From assembly GCA_025765595.1 (NCBI GenBank), contig JAIVFH010000089.1, positions 1-64,000 on the forward strand: a stretch of DNA of 64,000 nucleotides. Direction: 5' to 3'. A program made the translations under genes and the position numbers. The notes under the pieces are model-generated. The model did no database searches. It was not told the origin of the DNA and was given only the letters and a program-made list of their open reading frames with translations. Origin of the DNA: Obelidium mucronatum (lineage: Eukaryota; Chytridiomycota; Chytridiomycetes; Chytridiales; Chytriomycetaceae). Position 1 is the stretch's first letter, and each line of letters starts with the position of its first letter. Shown here piece after piece: positions 36,829 to 46,557 of this stretch.

Positions 36829-38555
36829 TTCCAATAAATGGAAATTATTGGATGTTGTCAACTCCAATTCAAATTTACCTTTTTAAGAAAAGCTTCCCAG
36901 TTTAATTGACTCGAGTTTTTCTTGTTGACATTAATTGTATGACTTTCCACTACCCAAGTCAAAAAATGGGTCTCCCCATAGCTAAAGGAATCTCCACACA
37001 TGGCTTTTCCTCTGTATGTTTTTTATCATTTTGTTATTTATGCACAATACTAACCTAACCGTATTGAATTTGTCCCTTTCTCTTGTCTGCACCTGAAAGG
37101 AAGCTTGACAGAAGAGGTAGAATAATAGTTGGTCTTATTTGGTTTGTCAATTATTACTGGCAGTTTTTTTTTTCATTTTTTCAATAAGTGAGAATCATTG
37201 GTTGGAAAGTAAAATCTGTCTGATTGCTCTCACAGTAGCAAAGGTTCGTGCAGCTGTAGCCTACTTTAGATAGATCAAATTAATTGTAAACAGTCAGGGT
37301 ATGATTGCCTGTAGTTTCCAATATTAAGGGATTATTGGAAGAACACATAACAAAAGTAAACTTACAAATTGTGTTGTATCTGCATTGCTATACCTGTAGT
37401 CCAATAAATTCATTTAATTGGAAGATTTTAGCCTTAGAAAAGCTGCCCAGAATAATTAAGTTTTTCCAATATTTGAGATTTATTGGAAAGGTATTGGAAA
37501 GGTATTGGAAAGTCCAACATCAGTGAATACACAGATCAAACGTCATGGCAGCACATGTCACTAATGATAATTAGTTTTTCACCATTTTAAACTTCTCAGC
37601 GGTAATAACTGGAAAGTTTAATGCTAGTGAGGATTATTTGGAAAAGGATTGGAGTAATGAGTGTGTTGTGCAGTGGATTTAGGGTTCAGAGAGTGTGGCT
37701 ATAGTACCTTCTCAAAACAACTCAAAATGACTTCAGAATCATAAACACAGATTCATTTTTTCTACCTTCAAGTTCTGAGTGTTGGTTGAAACTGGTTTGC
37801 CCAGGCCCTGTCATTCTGGCGGGACAAATCCAACAATGGCCCGCCTGCCCAAAAAAAAAGCAGGCAGGAGCGGGCCTTGAAAATTGAGCATATAAATACT
37901 GCAGTTCCCACTTTAAAAGGCCTTCTCCCCTATTTCCCAAAGTTCCCTGCTGTCCGTAACTGGAAGTTCTTCCATTTGACTGTCTGTCTAGTCTATCAAT
38001 CTAATCCAATTGGAATTGTGATTAGCTCTTTGAAACCAGGTTTCTAAATTTTCATTTAAATTTAAAATTAAGTGTGAATGCATCCAATAAATCACAATTA
38101 TTGGAATTGCTAATTCGTGCCATTCACTTATTCCAATCCCTAATAAGTATATATTAATCAAGGTCATTGCTGAAGAGGGAGTTTAATAATCTTGCGGAGT
38201 ACTGGTGAACTTCAAAATGACAGACCCACAAGCAAAATTCAACCAAAATCCAAAAATGGACAACTAGTTAAGTCTAACGTAAGTTTCCAATAAGTTTAAC
38301 TGACAATATTGTATTCACCTGGAAACTTCCGCCAATTTAGCCAGAAGAATATTAAATCTTTTATATTGAAGTGCCTTTTTGATGCTATAACAGGGCTATA
38401 TCGGCCCTCCAAAAAGGTGTCACTTTTGTTTAACCTTTTGTATAACTTCTTGCCTCAGATTCAAGCCTTGAGTGGCAAATTCTATCTCTTCATCAAGATG
38501 AAACAAGATACCAGCTGGCAAGCAATCCAGTTCCAATAAATTTGGCTTATTGGAA
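36829..38555. repeat. Cluster of the 9-mer TTCCAATAA in both orientations
   Basis: Exact copies of TTCCAATAA or its complement TTATTGGAA begin at 36829 (+), 37332 (-), 37480 (-), 38098 (-), 38285 (+), 38531 (+) and 38547 (-). Near copies (GTCCAATAA, ATCCAATAA, TATTGGAAAG repeated three times near 37480-37511) lie between. A GC-rich hairpin stands at 37838-37876 (GGCCCGCCTGCC facing its imperfect complement across nine A). No gene is visible in this stretch. The pattern resembles subterminal transposase-binding repeats. Confidence 0.65.
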
Positions 38556-40559
38556 AGGGGGATTTTGAGAGGAGTTGTGAATGAACTCTACCAAATGTTT
38601 GTTTGCTGTGCCACATGCTGTGCCACCAAGGGCCGTACAGAGAAAAACAGGTACTAGCTTTATAGCAATAGCTAAAAAGGATAAACTAAATCCCACTCTT
38701 CCCTGAAGCTGTAGTGAAGGATGGGTTTAATGCAAACATCAGAGTAAAGCCTTGGCACAGGCATTTTGACTAGGGGCTTGCCGACAGATTCAAGGTTTTG
38801 AGAGGGGTGGCAATTTCAAACTTGGTCTTGCTTCCATTCAAACAACTAATTCAAACAGCACCAAGTTTGTAAGAGAGGGAGTTGTTGGTTGATGGAAGAG
38901 GAATAGGTTGAGACTTATCAAGGGTGAACTGAAATGTTCCAATGGCATGTCGCACTTCAACCTCAGCAATATGGATAGAAACGCAAGGATTCTCAACCCC
39001 ACGCTGCAAGCCGTAAGCCCTTAGCCCATGTTTGAAATGATGATTTTCCTTTTGAACATGCTGGACAAAACTGTCTTGGCTCCCAATTTATTTCGGCTGG
39101 AAGAAGTTGCTTTCCGTCTGGTGAGAGGTAGCAGGAACCATACCAGAAGCTGGCCTCTGAGATTCTAGTGATGTAATGAGAACTTATGGGATAAAAGTCA
39201 AAGCAAATTGAAATCAACTCACTGCGATATTTGGTTCACTGCGATATTTGGTAACCCAGTCTTTTTGGTTGCTTACAACATCATCACAAGCCAATCCAAC
39301 TAAATTACCACCCAAGTGTGAAGCAAATGTGTTTCAAATTGAAGACTTATTTGGAATCAGGTGGGAAATGTTTTGGGTGAGATCGTCAATTTCATTGGTG
39401 TAGATAGACAGGAGTGAACCAAAGGGGGCACTTGACATCAGCCTTGCACCGGCGTTGTAGTACCAAGAGATGGGGTCAATCAGTGCCAAGAAAAATTTGT
39501 ACTCTTGCTCTCGCACTTCATCCAAGGAATCCAAGCAGGCAGCTGCTTCTTCCTTTGCAATTCCTCCCTTTCCGTCATCTGTTTGCCCCACCAAGAATCC
39601 CTCTGGTCACTCAGATGTTAGCAACTTGGAAACTGAAAAACTGCAATGCGCAATCCTCAAATAGTCCCAAGCAACTTGGTGTTGGAGCTCAGAGCGGGTG
39701 TTCAATTCCTGACCATATATAATGCTGTTTGAATATGGTTGACCTTTGTTCAAAGAAGACATCCCAAACAGCTTGGACGCTCATTAGACACTTGTTGACC
39801 TGGAATTTGTCCACAGAGCATTCCAAGGTGACAACAAGAGGCAGAAGATCAGCTTGTCTTTTCAGTATTGGTTTTCCTAGACAATCTGAACCAGTCTAGA
39901 TGTTCAAGTGGATGCTTGTGGACTCCAGTATGGCAAATGGGTGGGGGGTCTCAAGTTGTTCCAGAGGGGATAGCTCGCAGTAAAATTTGAGTGCAACAAA
40001 ATCTTGGTTGTGGTCAGTTGGGTTGGCAGCAGTTACTTGGAATTTTGTCTGTTTCTATTGTTGGAATTTTGCCTGTTTCTATGTCCACAGTAAGGTTTAA
40101 CTTGATGAGAGTGGGAGATTTGGATTTCTTGGCTGCGCTGGGGGTTTTGGGGGATTTTTGGACCTTTGACAGTTTTTCGGACATTTTTTGGGACTTCACT
40201 TGGTTCAACTACTTCTCTTATACAAATAAATTTAAATTTAATTTGGCTTTTTAATTTTGTTTTCTAATTTTGTTTTCTAATTTTTTCTAACTTGGTGTAA
40301 GTGTTAACTTAAAAAATGTCATGGAACTTTGTCATTGGGAGCTTACGAGTGTCAAAAGGGCTGAATCAAGATACAATGGAGGCACTCTTTCTCAAATATT
40401 GCGGCAGAAACACCCCCATCAAGACCCGCAAGTGCCTGTTCAATTGTTTTCAGAGTTTGAAAACAGACACAACTAAACGGGCCTCTGCTGAATACAAAAC
40501 CCGAAAGTCCTACGGATCCTTGGCTGGAAAGATTTAAAAGGGTATAATTTATTTGGGAA
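38556..40559. other. Unassigned spacer
   Basis: About 2 kb without a gene I can support. Short open frames (minus 38993-39217, minus 39334-39594, minus 40014-40208 with a lysine-rich KSQKMSEKLSKVQKSPK stretch) match nothing I recognise and may be transposon debris. Confidence 0.5.
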
Positions 40560-41170
40560 GCGTCATTAACAGTGTGGGATGATAGCTGGTGTGATGCCAA
40601 TGACATCTCTGATAGATCTTTTGACCTACGCCACCACCTTTCACTTGACGCTTTTCCAGTAAGTTACTAAGTTTGATTTTTGATTTTTCTTAATTTTCTT
40701 CTGCACTTGTCTTCAGTTAGTCTTTTTTTTAGGTCTACATCCAAAGACCCCCTCATCGAAAACAGAGGAGGTTTTTCTCTGGTAAATACAAGAGGCATTG
40801 CGTCAAAATTCAATGTCTTACAGACAATTGCGGGAACATGGGTGAGTGTTGGTGGAGGTGTGGTTGTTAGCTGAACAATAACTGCTCACTTTTACCAGAT
40901 GTTCAAAGGCTCAGTACATGACATGACAATGTACGCACAAGATCATCCGCAGTTGGATCCATTAGAGCTGGTCTTGGCAGATAAGGGCTACGTAGGGCCA
41001 CGTGGACATGGATTGAGTTTAATAGCGCCTTTCATGGCAACGGCAAGGAGCCCCTGACACCCTTCAAGCTTGCATACAATCAGATGCATTCAGTCAAGGG
41101 TATTGTTGTGGAGCACTCCTTTGGGTTTGCCAAACGGTACACTGCCATCAAACATGTTAGTAATGACCCG
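40560..41170 (+). pseudogene. Relic of a DDE_Tnp_4-type transposase (second copy class)
   Basis: A different transposase from the 33.8 kb relic. Pieces: LDAFPVYIQRPPHRKQRRFF then SGKYKRHCVKIQCLTDNCGN (40,650-40,840; first Asp), KGSVHDMTMYAQDHPQL and ELVLADKGYVG (40,900-41,000; second Asp in HD or ADKGY), then after a one-base frameshift near 41,036 KEPLTPFKLAYNQM and IVVEHSFGFAKRY (Glu in VEH). The order fits the Harbinger/ISL2EU-like DDE fold. An apparent intron at about 40,841-40,898 does not restore the frame, so the gene is broken. Confidence 0.65.
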
Positions 41171-41204
41171 TCTTATAGGAATATTTCTCTATAGTTTCGT
41201 AGCT

Positions 41205-41275
41205 AAGTGGTTATTACGCGCGACTCGCACGATGGAAACCCGGATTTGATCCCTGCTAGTAACATTTTACTTTAA
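41205..41275 (+). other. tRNA-like sequence with A and B boxes
   Basis: TAGCTAAGTGGTTA matches the internal A box of tRNA genes (D arm), and CGGATTTGATCCCTG differs from a normal B box (CGGGTTCGATCCCTG) at two bases, spaced about 40 bp apart as in a tRNA. The anticodon stem and acceptor do not pair well, so it is not an intact tRNA. It may be a tRNA-derived SINE head or a dead tRNA. Confidence 0.45.
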
Positions 41276-42988
41276 GTTTCTATTTTTGTATTTGTCAGCT
41301 TTGATTTGTCATTTTATCAAGTTTTTCAGTTTCATTTTGTAATATCATTCTTGATTTCACATATTATTGTGCTATCACTCTCGCTATCACAATTTCTGTT
41401 TGATTTTCAGTTTGTTTTCAGTTTTGAACTTTTGTTATTTGAAATTCCAGAACTTGCATAAATAGCAAGCTTTCTGCTCTGAGTTTAAGTTCAATTTCAA
41501 TACATTCTGTGTTAGTCTTTCAGTTTTTTAACTCTTTGTTTCTGTCTCTCGTGACCTCAAGCCGTTATTGGACAAGCCCTCGTGCCTTCAAGAACCCTTA
41601 AGTCTTTTATTGACTATCTGGTTCTAACAAAACATACCAATCGCGTTTGAAGAATTCCTGAATTGTTTGACAGAGGTCAAATGACCCACTCTTATCTATG
41701 GAATATTGTTAAAGTGAGTATTCATTTGACTACCATGTATACCATTCTATTGCTAAAAGTTTTTTATGCTATTTATTTATTTATTCATTATATTTAGCGA
41801 TAAAGTATGCCTCCATACGATGAGCGCTAAACAGCAATAAAATACGATAAAAAATTATAGTTTATTATAGGCTATTGTCGATGTATTGGTCGCCGGTAAG
41901 AACCAGCACATGTCTATTGTTCTCAACTTGAGTATAGGAATCAATAAAACAAAGCGATCAAAAAAATCCTCCCTCTGACTGAAGAGTTGATTCTATACGT
42001 TGTATCAACTAAATAAAGCTAGTGTGTTTATTATATTCTACATACAATTTAGTTCACTAGAATAAGTTAGGATGTTGTGTGCATTGGATTAAGAGTCTTT
42101 TCATGTATAGCACACATGAGATTTATTGACAACAAAATACCACACATCATAATAACTGTCAAGGATTGCAGATGAATGATGGCTAGTCAAAAGGCATGCA
42201 CAAGCTCAAATACAGCTGTGCTTTTGTCAATCAAGGTATTCACCATTTCCCACTGGATCTCATTGCTCAAAACAGCTAACCATGCCGTTAACAAAATAAC
42301 CCTAGTTAAAATAAATAAAATAAAATAGAAAACATACCATCAGATGTTGAAGTGTTGAATATTTCAGGAACCTCTGGCTTCAGAGGCATGCATCATTTCA
42401 ATGCGAGCACTAAGATTTCATCCAGTTTGTCTTTTGGTAGCAGCAGAGTTAAAAAGTCCGATCTACAATGCAATGACAATATACCCTGTGTCAAGGAACC
42501 TGGTTTTGCTATTAAAAGTAAGTGTCTTCTAACAGTAAGACAGATCCAACACCGAGGCCTTGGCTACTTCAACCATGCTCCCTTCAATAATCATCCACAA
42601 AACAAGCTCTGGTACACCTTTTTTCTAACACTTATTCCATCAATTTCGAGACTTTTTAAACTCTTCTGATTTTTCCCTAATTTTTTCCTATTTATTTATT
42701 TGTGTGACTTTTTTTGTTGTTTTTGTTGTTTTTCTCCAAAATGAATTGTCCATCAATCCACTCATTGCAAATGAGGAAAGTTTATTAGAAAGAATAAAGA
42801 CCTTCAACCATGTAGCGGTAAGACACTGTGAACGAGGAAAGGGGGGAACGCGAAAGAGACGTTCCACCTCTAAGTTCAATGGAATAATGCCCTACCTGCC
42901 TGATGTTGAGTGGTTTGAGGGAGGAGGGTGGAGAAAATGGTAAGGGATAAAGTGAGGGAAATTGGAAAGAAAGAAGAGGAAGCAGAGA
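41276..42988. other. Unassigned A/T-rich spacer
   Basis: No gene recognised. The only longer open frame (plus 42352-42669) matches no family I know. The stretch after about 42,690 is purine-rich on the plus strand and lies directly downstream of the retrotransposon recombinase, so it may contain that element's 3' terminal sequences. Confidence 0.5.
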
Positions 42989-43954
42989 TTAATGGGAAAG
43001 ATTGTTACGAAGAGCATCCCATTGGTGGACATACGAACGCCAGGCATCAGAACTCCATCGACCCAAAGACTTCAGCTGGTCAGAGTTTTTTCCGCGTTGA
43101 GCAGCATGTGTAGCCCCCCCAGCACGGAGAGACTTACTGCCATGAAGATGATGGCTGGACATGTGAAGGATGGAAAGAAACCATTGTCTGGTGGGGTAGC
43201 TGTGAGTATCTGTGACAAACAAGTCTGGGGAGGAAGTGAAGAGGGACCGACGAGAATCAAGGTATTGCATGAGATGACGGATGTGATGGCTCTTTTTCCA
43301 GATTGCGTCTTGGAAAATTCGACCATAAGTGCCGCGAGATGTAGGATCACCTTTGTGATAAGGGAGGAGGTATTCAATGAATGCCGGCTGCTGAGAAGAA
43401 GGAGACAGGAATGAAATCACAAGACTGGAAAACGAAATACGGCGATGGCAAATTGTAGAGGCATGGGCTAAATCGTTAGGAGCAGTAAGTTCAGCAAGAC
43501 GATGGAGCGCAGTGAAACCAAATATAAGAATCGCTCGGAACAGGTAAATGTTATGACTGGAGATTTGTAGGGGATGAATAGTCAATGCTGCGAGAAATTC
43601 AGACCAAGTGAAGAGATCTTGTGAGATACTTGGGGTAACATGCAAAAGGTGCCAAGTCTTAGCAATGCCCTGCAAAACACGTTGGAGTGCGGGATTCGAG
43701 CGAATAGACTTCCAGTCTGAGAAACCATACTGTTCGTAAATGGCACCTATTCCAGCAACATACTGTAGAATAGTAGAATATTTATAACCAGAATCAGCAA
43801 GCCATGAGACAAAAAGAACAATTCGGACAGGAGATTTTGGCATATGTGGGGTAGTAGATGGATCACAATGGGATTGAAAAAGGCGCCAAAGTGTTGTAGA
43901 GGGACTGGAAGCGGTGCTGGTTCTGTAGGCAGGTGAGCTGATCGTTGTGGGCAC
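42989..43954 (-). CDS. Tyrosine recombinase of the DIRS-type element
   Basis: 321 codons from a GTG at 43954; the frame is open further upstream, so the true start may differ. Catalytic residues in order: Arg152 in FTALHRLAELT, Lys201 in LPYHKGDP, the KSLRAGGATHAA box with Arg277, Trp300 in LGRWSS, and Tyr308 in WRSYVHQ. The usual HxxR is KxxR here (Lys274), a substitution seen at this position in some tyrosine recombinases. The domain is full length with no stop, so it could be active. Confidence 0.85.
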   Translation of the reverse strand: MPTTISSPAYRTSTASSPSTTLWRLFQSHCDPSTTPHMPKSPVRIVLFVSWLADSGYKYSTILQYVAGIGAIYEQYGFSDWKSIRSNPALQRVLQGIAKTWHLLHVTPSISQDLFTWSEFLAALTIHPLQISSHNIYLFRAILIFGFTALHRLAELTAPNDLAHASTICHRRISFSSLVISFLSPSSQQPAFIEYLLPYHKGDPTSRGTYGRIFQDAIWKKSHHIRHLMQYLDSRRSLFTSSPDLFVTDTHSYPTRQWFLSILHMSSHHLHGSKSLRAGGATHAAQRGKNSDQLKSLGRWSSDAWRSYVHQWDALRNNLSH

Positions 43955-44011
43955 TAGAGAGATTTTGGAGAGAATTCTTAAACTTTATTCCCAAACATGG
44001 AGCTTGCAACA
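43945..44011 (-). repeat. 66-bp block shared with 54,031-54,100
   Basis: Read on the minus strand, this block begins TTGCAAGCTCCATGTTTGGG and ends CTCTCTAGTGCCCACAAC. A copy that differs at about five positions lies on the plus strand at 54,031-54,100. In the retrotransposon it sits at the junction between the reverse-transcriptase and recombinase frames. Confidence 0.8.
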
Positions 44012-44343
44012 TGAGTTTCATGTGCCTCCAACACAAAGAGTCCAAGCATTTTCATGCGATCGATGGGTGGAAACCTCTACGGCGTTGTGGAGGTAACGCT
44101 GGGTGGATTGCTGCAGCAAAAGAAGATGGACTGGTTTTGATGGTTTTGATGGCCGCCCAAGAGGGCCTTCAGTTCGAGACGCGAGCCAAGAAGGGGGCAT
44201 GTGGACTCAGAAAAGAAGAAAAGAAAAGTTACCAAGTGATCAAGATAGAAAGAGAATGAATGTCACAAGTGAAATGACAAGAGGAATGAATTTTTTTTTT
44301 TTTTTTTTTTTTATATCAGATGAAATAAATGACATTCATGAAG
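44012..44343. other. Spacer between recombinase and reverse-transcriptase frames
   Basis: About 330 bp inside the retrotransposon with no conserved coding potential. It contains a run of 22-24 T at about 44,290-44,312 (poly(A) on the element's coding strand). Confidence 0.55.
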
Positions 44344-46557
44344 CTACTGAGAAAATGATTCTGCAAATACTGAGGCAAAACTTGGAAGGCTGGGAAGATC
44401 CACAGATTGTAACGGAATTAGGGTGAGCTTCGGGCAAAGTCGACCAAGAGCGACAACATCTCCCCGTGATCCCAAATCTGCAAACACATTATCAACTGTG
44501 GATAAACATTGCGGTCGAATAGAAAAAGAACTGGATATTTCGATGTCATTTAGGGCTTGCAGGATTTCCCACTGTAAAGGAACGCTAGTATGGAGGGAAT
44601 CCAGGTTGGCAAAAACCCCAGTGTTATTGGTGTGGAGGAGGATCCTGACACGGGATACAGACCGTGACAAAATAGATACTGCAACTAATTGGACATACAA
44701 TTCAACTGATTGAATAATCAATGGATTTCCATCAGAATAGTGGAATGGGTGGGTTTGATGAAAATAATACAGGAGGTTTTGATGAGGAAACCAAAACGCA
44801 AATCCTTGGAGAGTTGCGTCTGCAAAAACATGGAAATCAGCTTGGTCTGGAGTCCAGGTTTCCAGTTCCAGATAGCGAATAGGATGCATGGAAGTGATAT
44901 GGTGGCGAATCCAATGTAGCGAAGTAAGAGTAGAAGAGTGAAGAGGAAAAGAGTCAACTTTGAGTTTTGAAGTCATTTGACTATAGATTGGGCAGAAGTG
45001 GGATTTCAAGCGTAAAAAGATGTTGGCTGCCCAATTCAGATAACCTGTCAATTTACTCCATAGGCCAAGGCGACGGGGTTGAAGAGGCTTTTCTAGCCAA
45101 ATATCCAGAAATTCTAAGAGATCCGTAACTTGGCGAGAAGTAAGAGACAATTCCATTTTCATAGCATCAATTTGATAACCAACTACAGGGATTGACGGGC
45201 CCCATATATCTTTTTCCAGAGATAATGGAATACCAAGAGACGCAATAAAAGATTGCGCTAGCTGCATGTCACGAGGCTGTGGGTTGTTGGTTTCTGATTT
45301 GACCTGATACGTCACTCCCCAAAAGTCATCCATCATGACAAGAGTGGGAAGGTGGAGAATATTGACTAAATACCAATTAATCAAATGGGAGATTGCACAC
45401 CACCAGAAAGGGCCACTCCGACTTCCAAATGAGACACGTTTATCAATATAAATGTTATTCTCAGTCAATATAATCTGGAGGCTTTGAAGTAGAATATGCT
45501 GCGGAAGAAGCCGGAAAGCTCCGTGAATATCAGTTTTCCAAAGAATTACACGGGAATCAGGTGGACAATAACGGTGCGCTGAGCGGAGGATGGGAATCGT
45601 ATGTTGAATAGTGTCATATTGAACTCGAGCATGCAAATCAGGAATGTGATCATTGAAGGAATCTAATGACGGATATGAGAGGTCGTGAATGAGACGATCC
45701 TTCTTCCCTGCAACCCGGTTGACAAAAAGGGAAACAGTGGAGCAATAATCCGGAAGCGTAGGCCCAGGAAAGTGTATAACACAACCCAGCGGTATCTCCT
45801 TACGGATTGTTTGCGAAATAACCAATAGATCTTCAGGGGAGGAGGGGCAATGCTGACGAATACGAGGTGAACGTGGTCGGTCTAAATCTCCATCTCCAGA
45901 ATACATCCCATGAATTAATGCTTCACAAACAGAATGAATAAATTCCGGATTTGGATGGGTCTTGAAAGCTTGACGGAATAGGTCAATATGTATAGGAGTA
46001 GATGTTGTAAATACTTTATGTTGAGATAGGGATGCCATAATCTTCTTATAGCGAATATCAGACAACGGCGGTTGGGGGAGTGGTGGTTGAGTTTCTGTGC
46101 CAAGGGCCGATGGGTGTACAATATCAAGATTCGGGTTTTGAAACATGTTACGGCTCCATCGAGGCAGCAATGCAGCGTGGTGATTCTTGAGAATGTATGG
46201 ATGACAAGGGAAAGAAACCAATTGGTCAAAGCGTTGAGTAGGCAGATCATATAGCGGAATAGCAAAGGATGGTGACGAAAAAAGAGGACTAACAGGACAA
46301 GTGTGTATATTAGACGGTAGAGTAGCAGACGAGGACCGCTGGAACTGTGGAGGGCGAAGTGGATGAAAAAGATATTTTTGAGCGTCTTCTTCAAGCGCTG
46401 GAAAGAAAGGGTTCCTGCGGATGAGCGGTGGCTGCAGAATGTAACGCAAGAATTTTGGACTTGGTCCAACAAAGATGACAGCAATGGTGACGCGGGCAAG
46501 GAGATTCCTTACACGGCTGAGAGCAGTAATTGAAATTGTAGCAAAGAGCGGCTTCAC
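44344..46557 (-). CDS. Reverse transcriptase-RNase H of the DIRS-type element
   Basis: 737 codons; the first codon in frame is GTG, not ATG, and the frame overlaps the 3' end of Gag by 167 bp, so it is probably made by frameshifting from Gag or by internal initiation. Reverse-transcriptase motifs: SLFVNRVAGKKDRLIHDLSY, WKTDIHGAFR (Asp343), SFGSRSGPFWW, and VMMDDFWGV (Asp410, Asp411). RNase H: FADATLQGFAFW (Asp580), IQSVELYVQLVAV (Glu619), LLHTNNTGVFANL and NVFADLGSRGD (Asp694). The third RNase H acid, normally Asp in a TDN triplet, is Asn644 here, which would be expected to weaken or kill RNase H. No stop codon interrupts the frame. Confidence 0.85.
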   Translation of the reverse strand: MKPLFATISITALSRVRNLLARVTIAVIFVGPSPKFLRYILQPPLIRRNPFFPALEEDAQKYLFHPLRPPQFQRSSSATLPSNIHTCPVSPLFSSPSFAIPLYDLPTQRFDQLVSFPCHPYILKNHHAALLPRWSRNMFQNPNLDIVHPSALGTETQPPLPQPPLSDIRYKKIMASLSQHKVFTTSTPIHIDLFRQAFKTHPNPEFIHSVCEALIHGMYSGDGDLDRPRSPRIRQHCPSSPEDLLVISQTIRKEIPLGCVIHFPGPTLPDYCSTVSLFVNRVAGKKDRLIHDLSYPSLDSFNDHIPDLHARVQYDTIQHTIPILRSAHRYCPPDSRVILWKTDIHGAFRLLPQHILLQSLQIILTENNIYIDKRVSFGSRSGPFWWCAISHLINWYLVNILHLPTLVMMDDFWGVTYQVKSETNNPQPRDMQLAQSFIASLGIPLSLEKDIWGPSIPVVGYQIDAMKMELSLTSRQVTDLLEFLDIWLEKPLQPRRLGLWSKLTGYLNWAANIFLRLKSHFCPIYSQMTSKLKVDSFPLHSSTLTSLHWIRHHITSMHPIRYLELETWTPDQADFHVFADATLQGFAFWFPHQNLLYYFHQTHPFHYSDGNPLIIQSVELYVQLVAVSILSRSVSRVRILLHTNNTGVFANLDSLHTSVPLQWEILQALNDIEISSSFSIRPQCLSTVDNVFADLGSRGDVVALGRLCPKLTLIPLQSVDLPSLPSFASVFAESFSQ

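Noticed and set aside
41205..41275. Functional tRNA gene
   Set aside because: Acceptor and anticodon stems do not pair; B-box has two changes.
43072..43414. Plus-strand and other-frame ORFs over the recombinase
   Set aside because: Shadows; the minus frame carries the catalytic residues.
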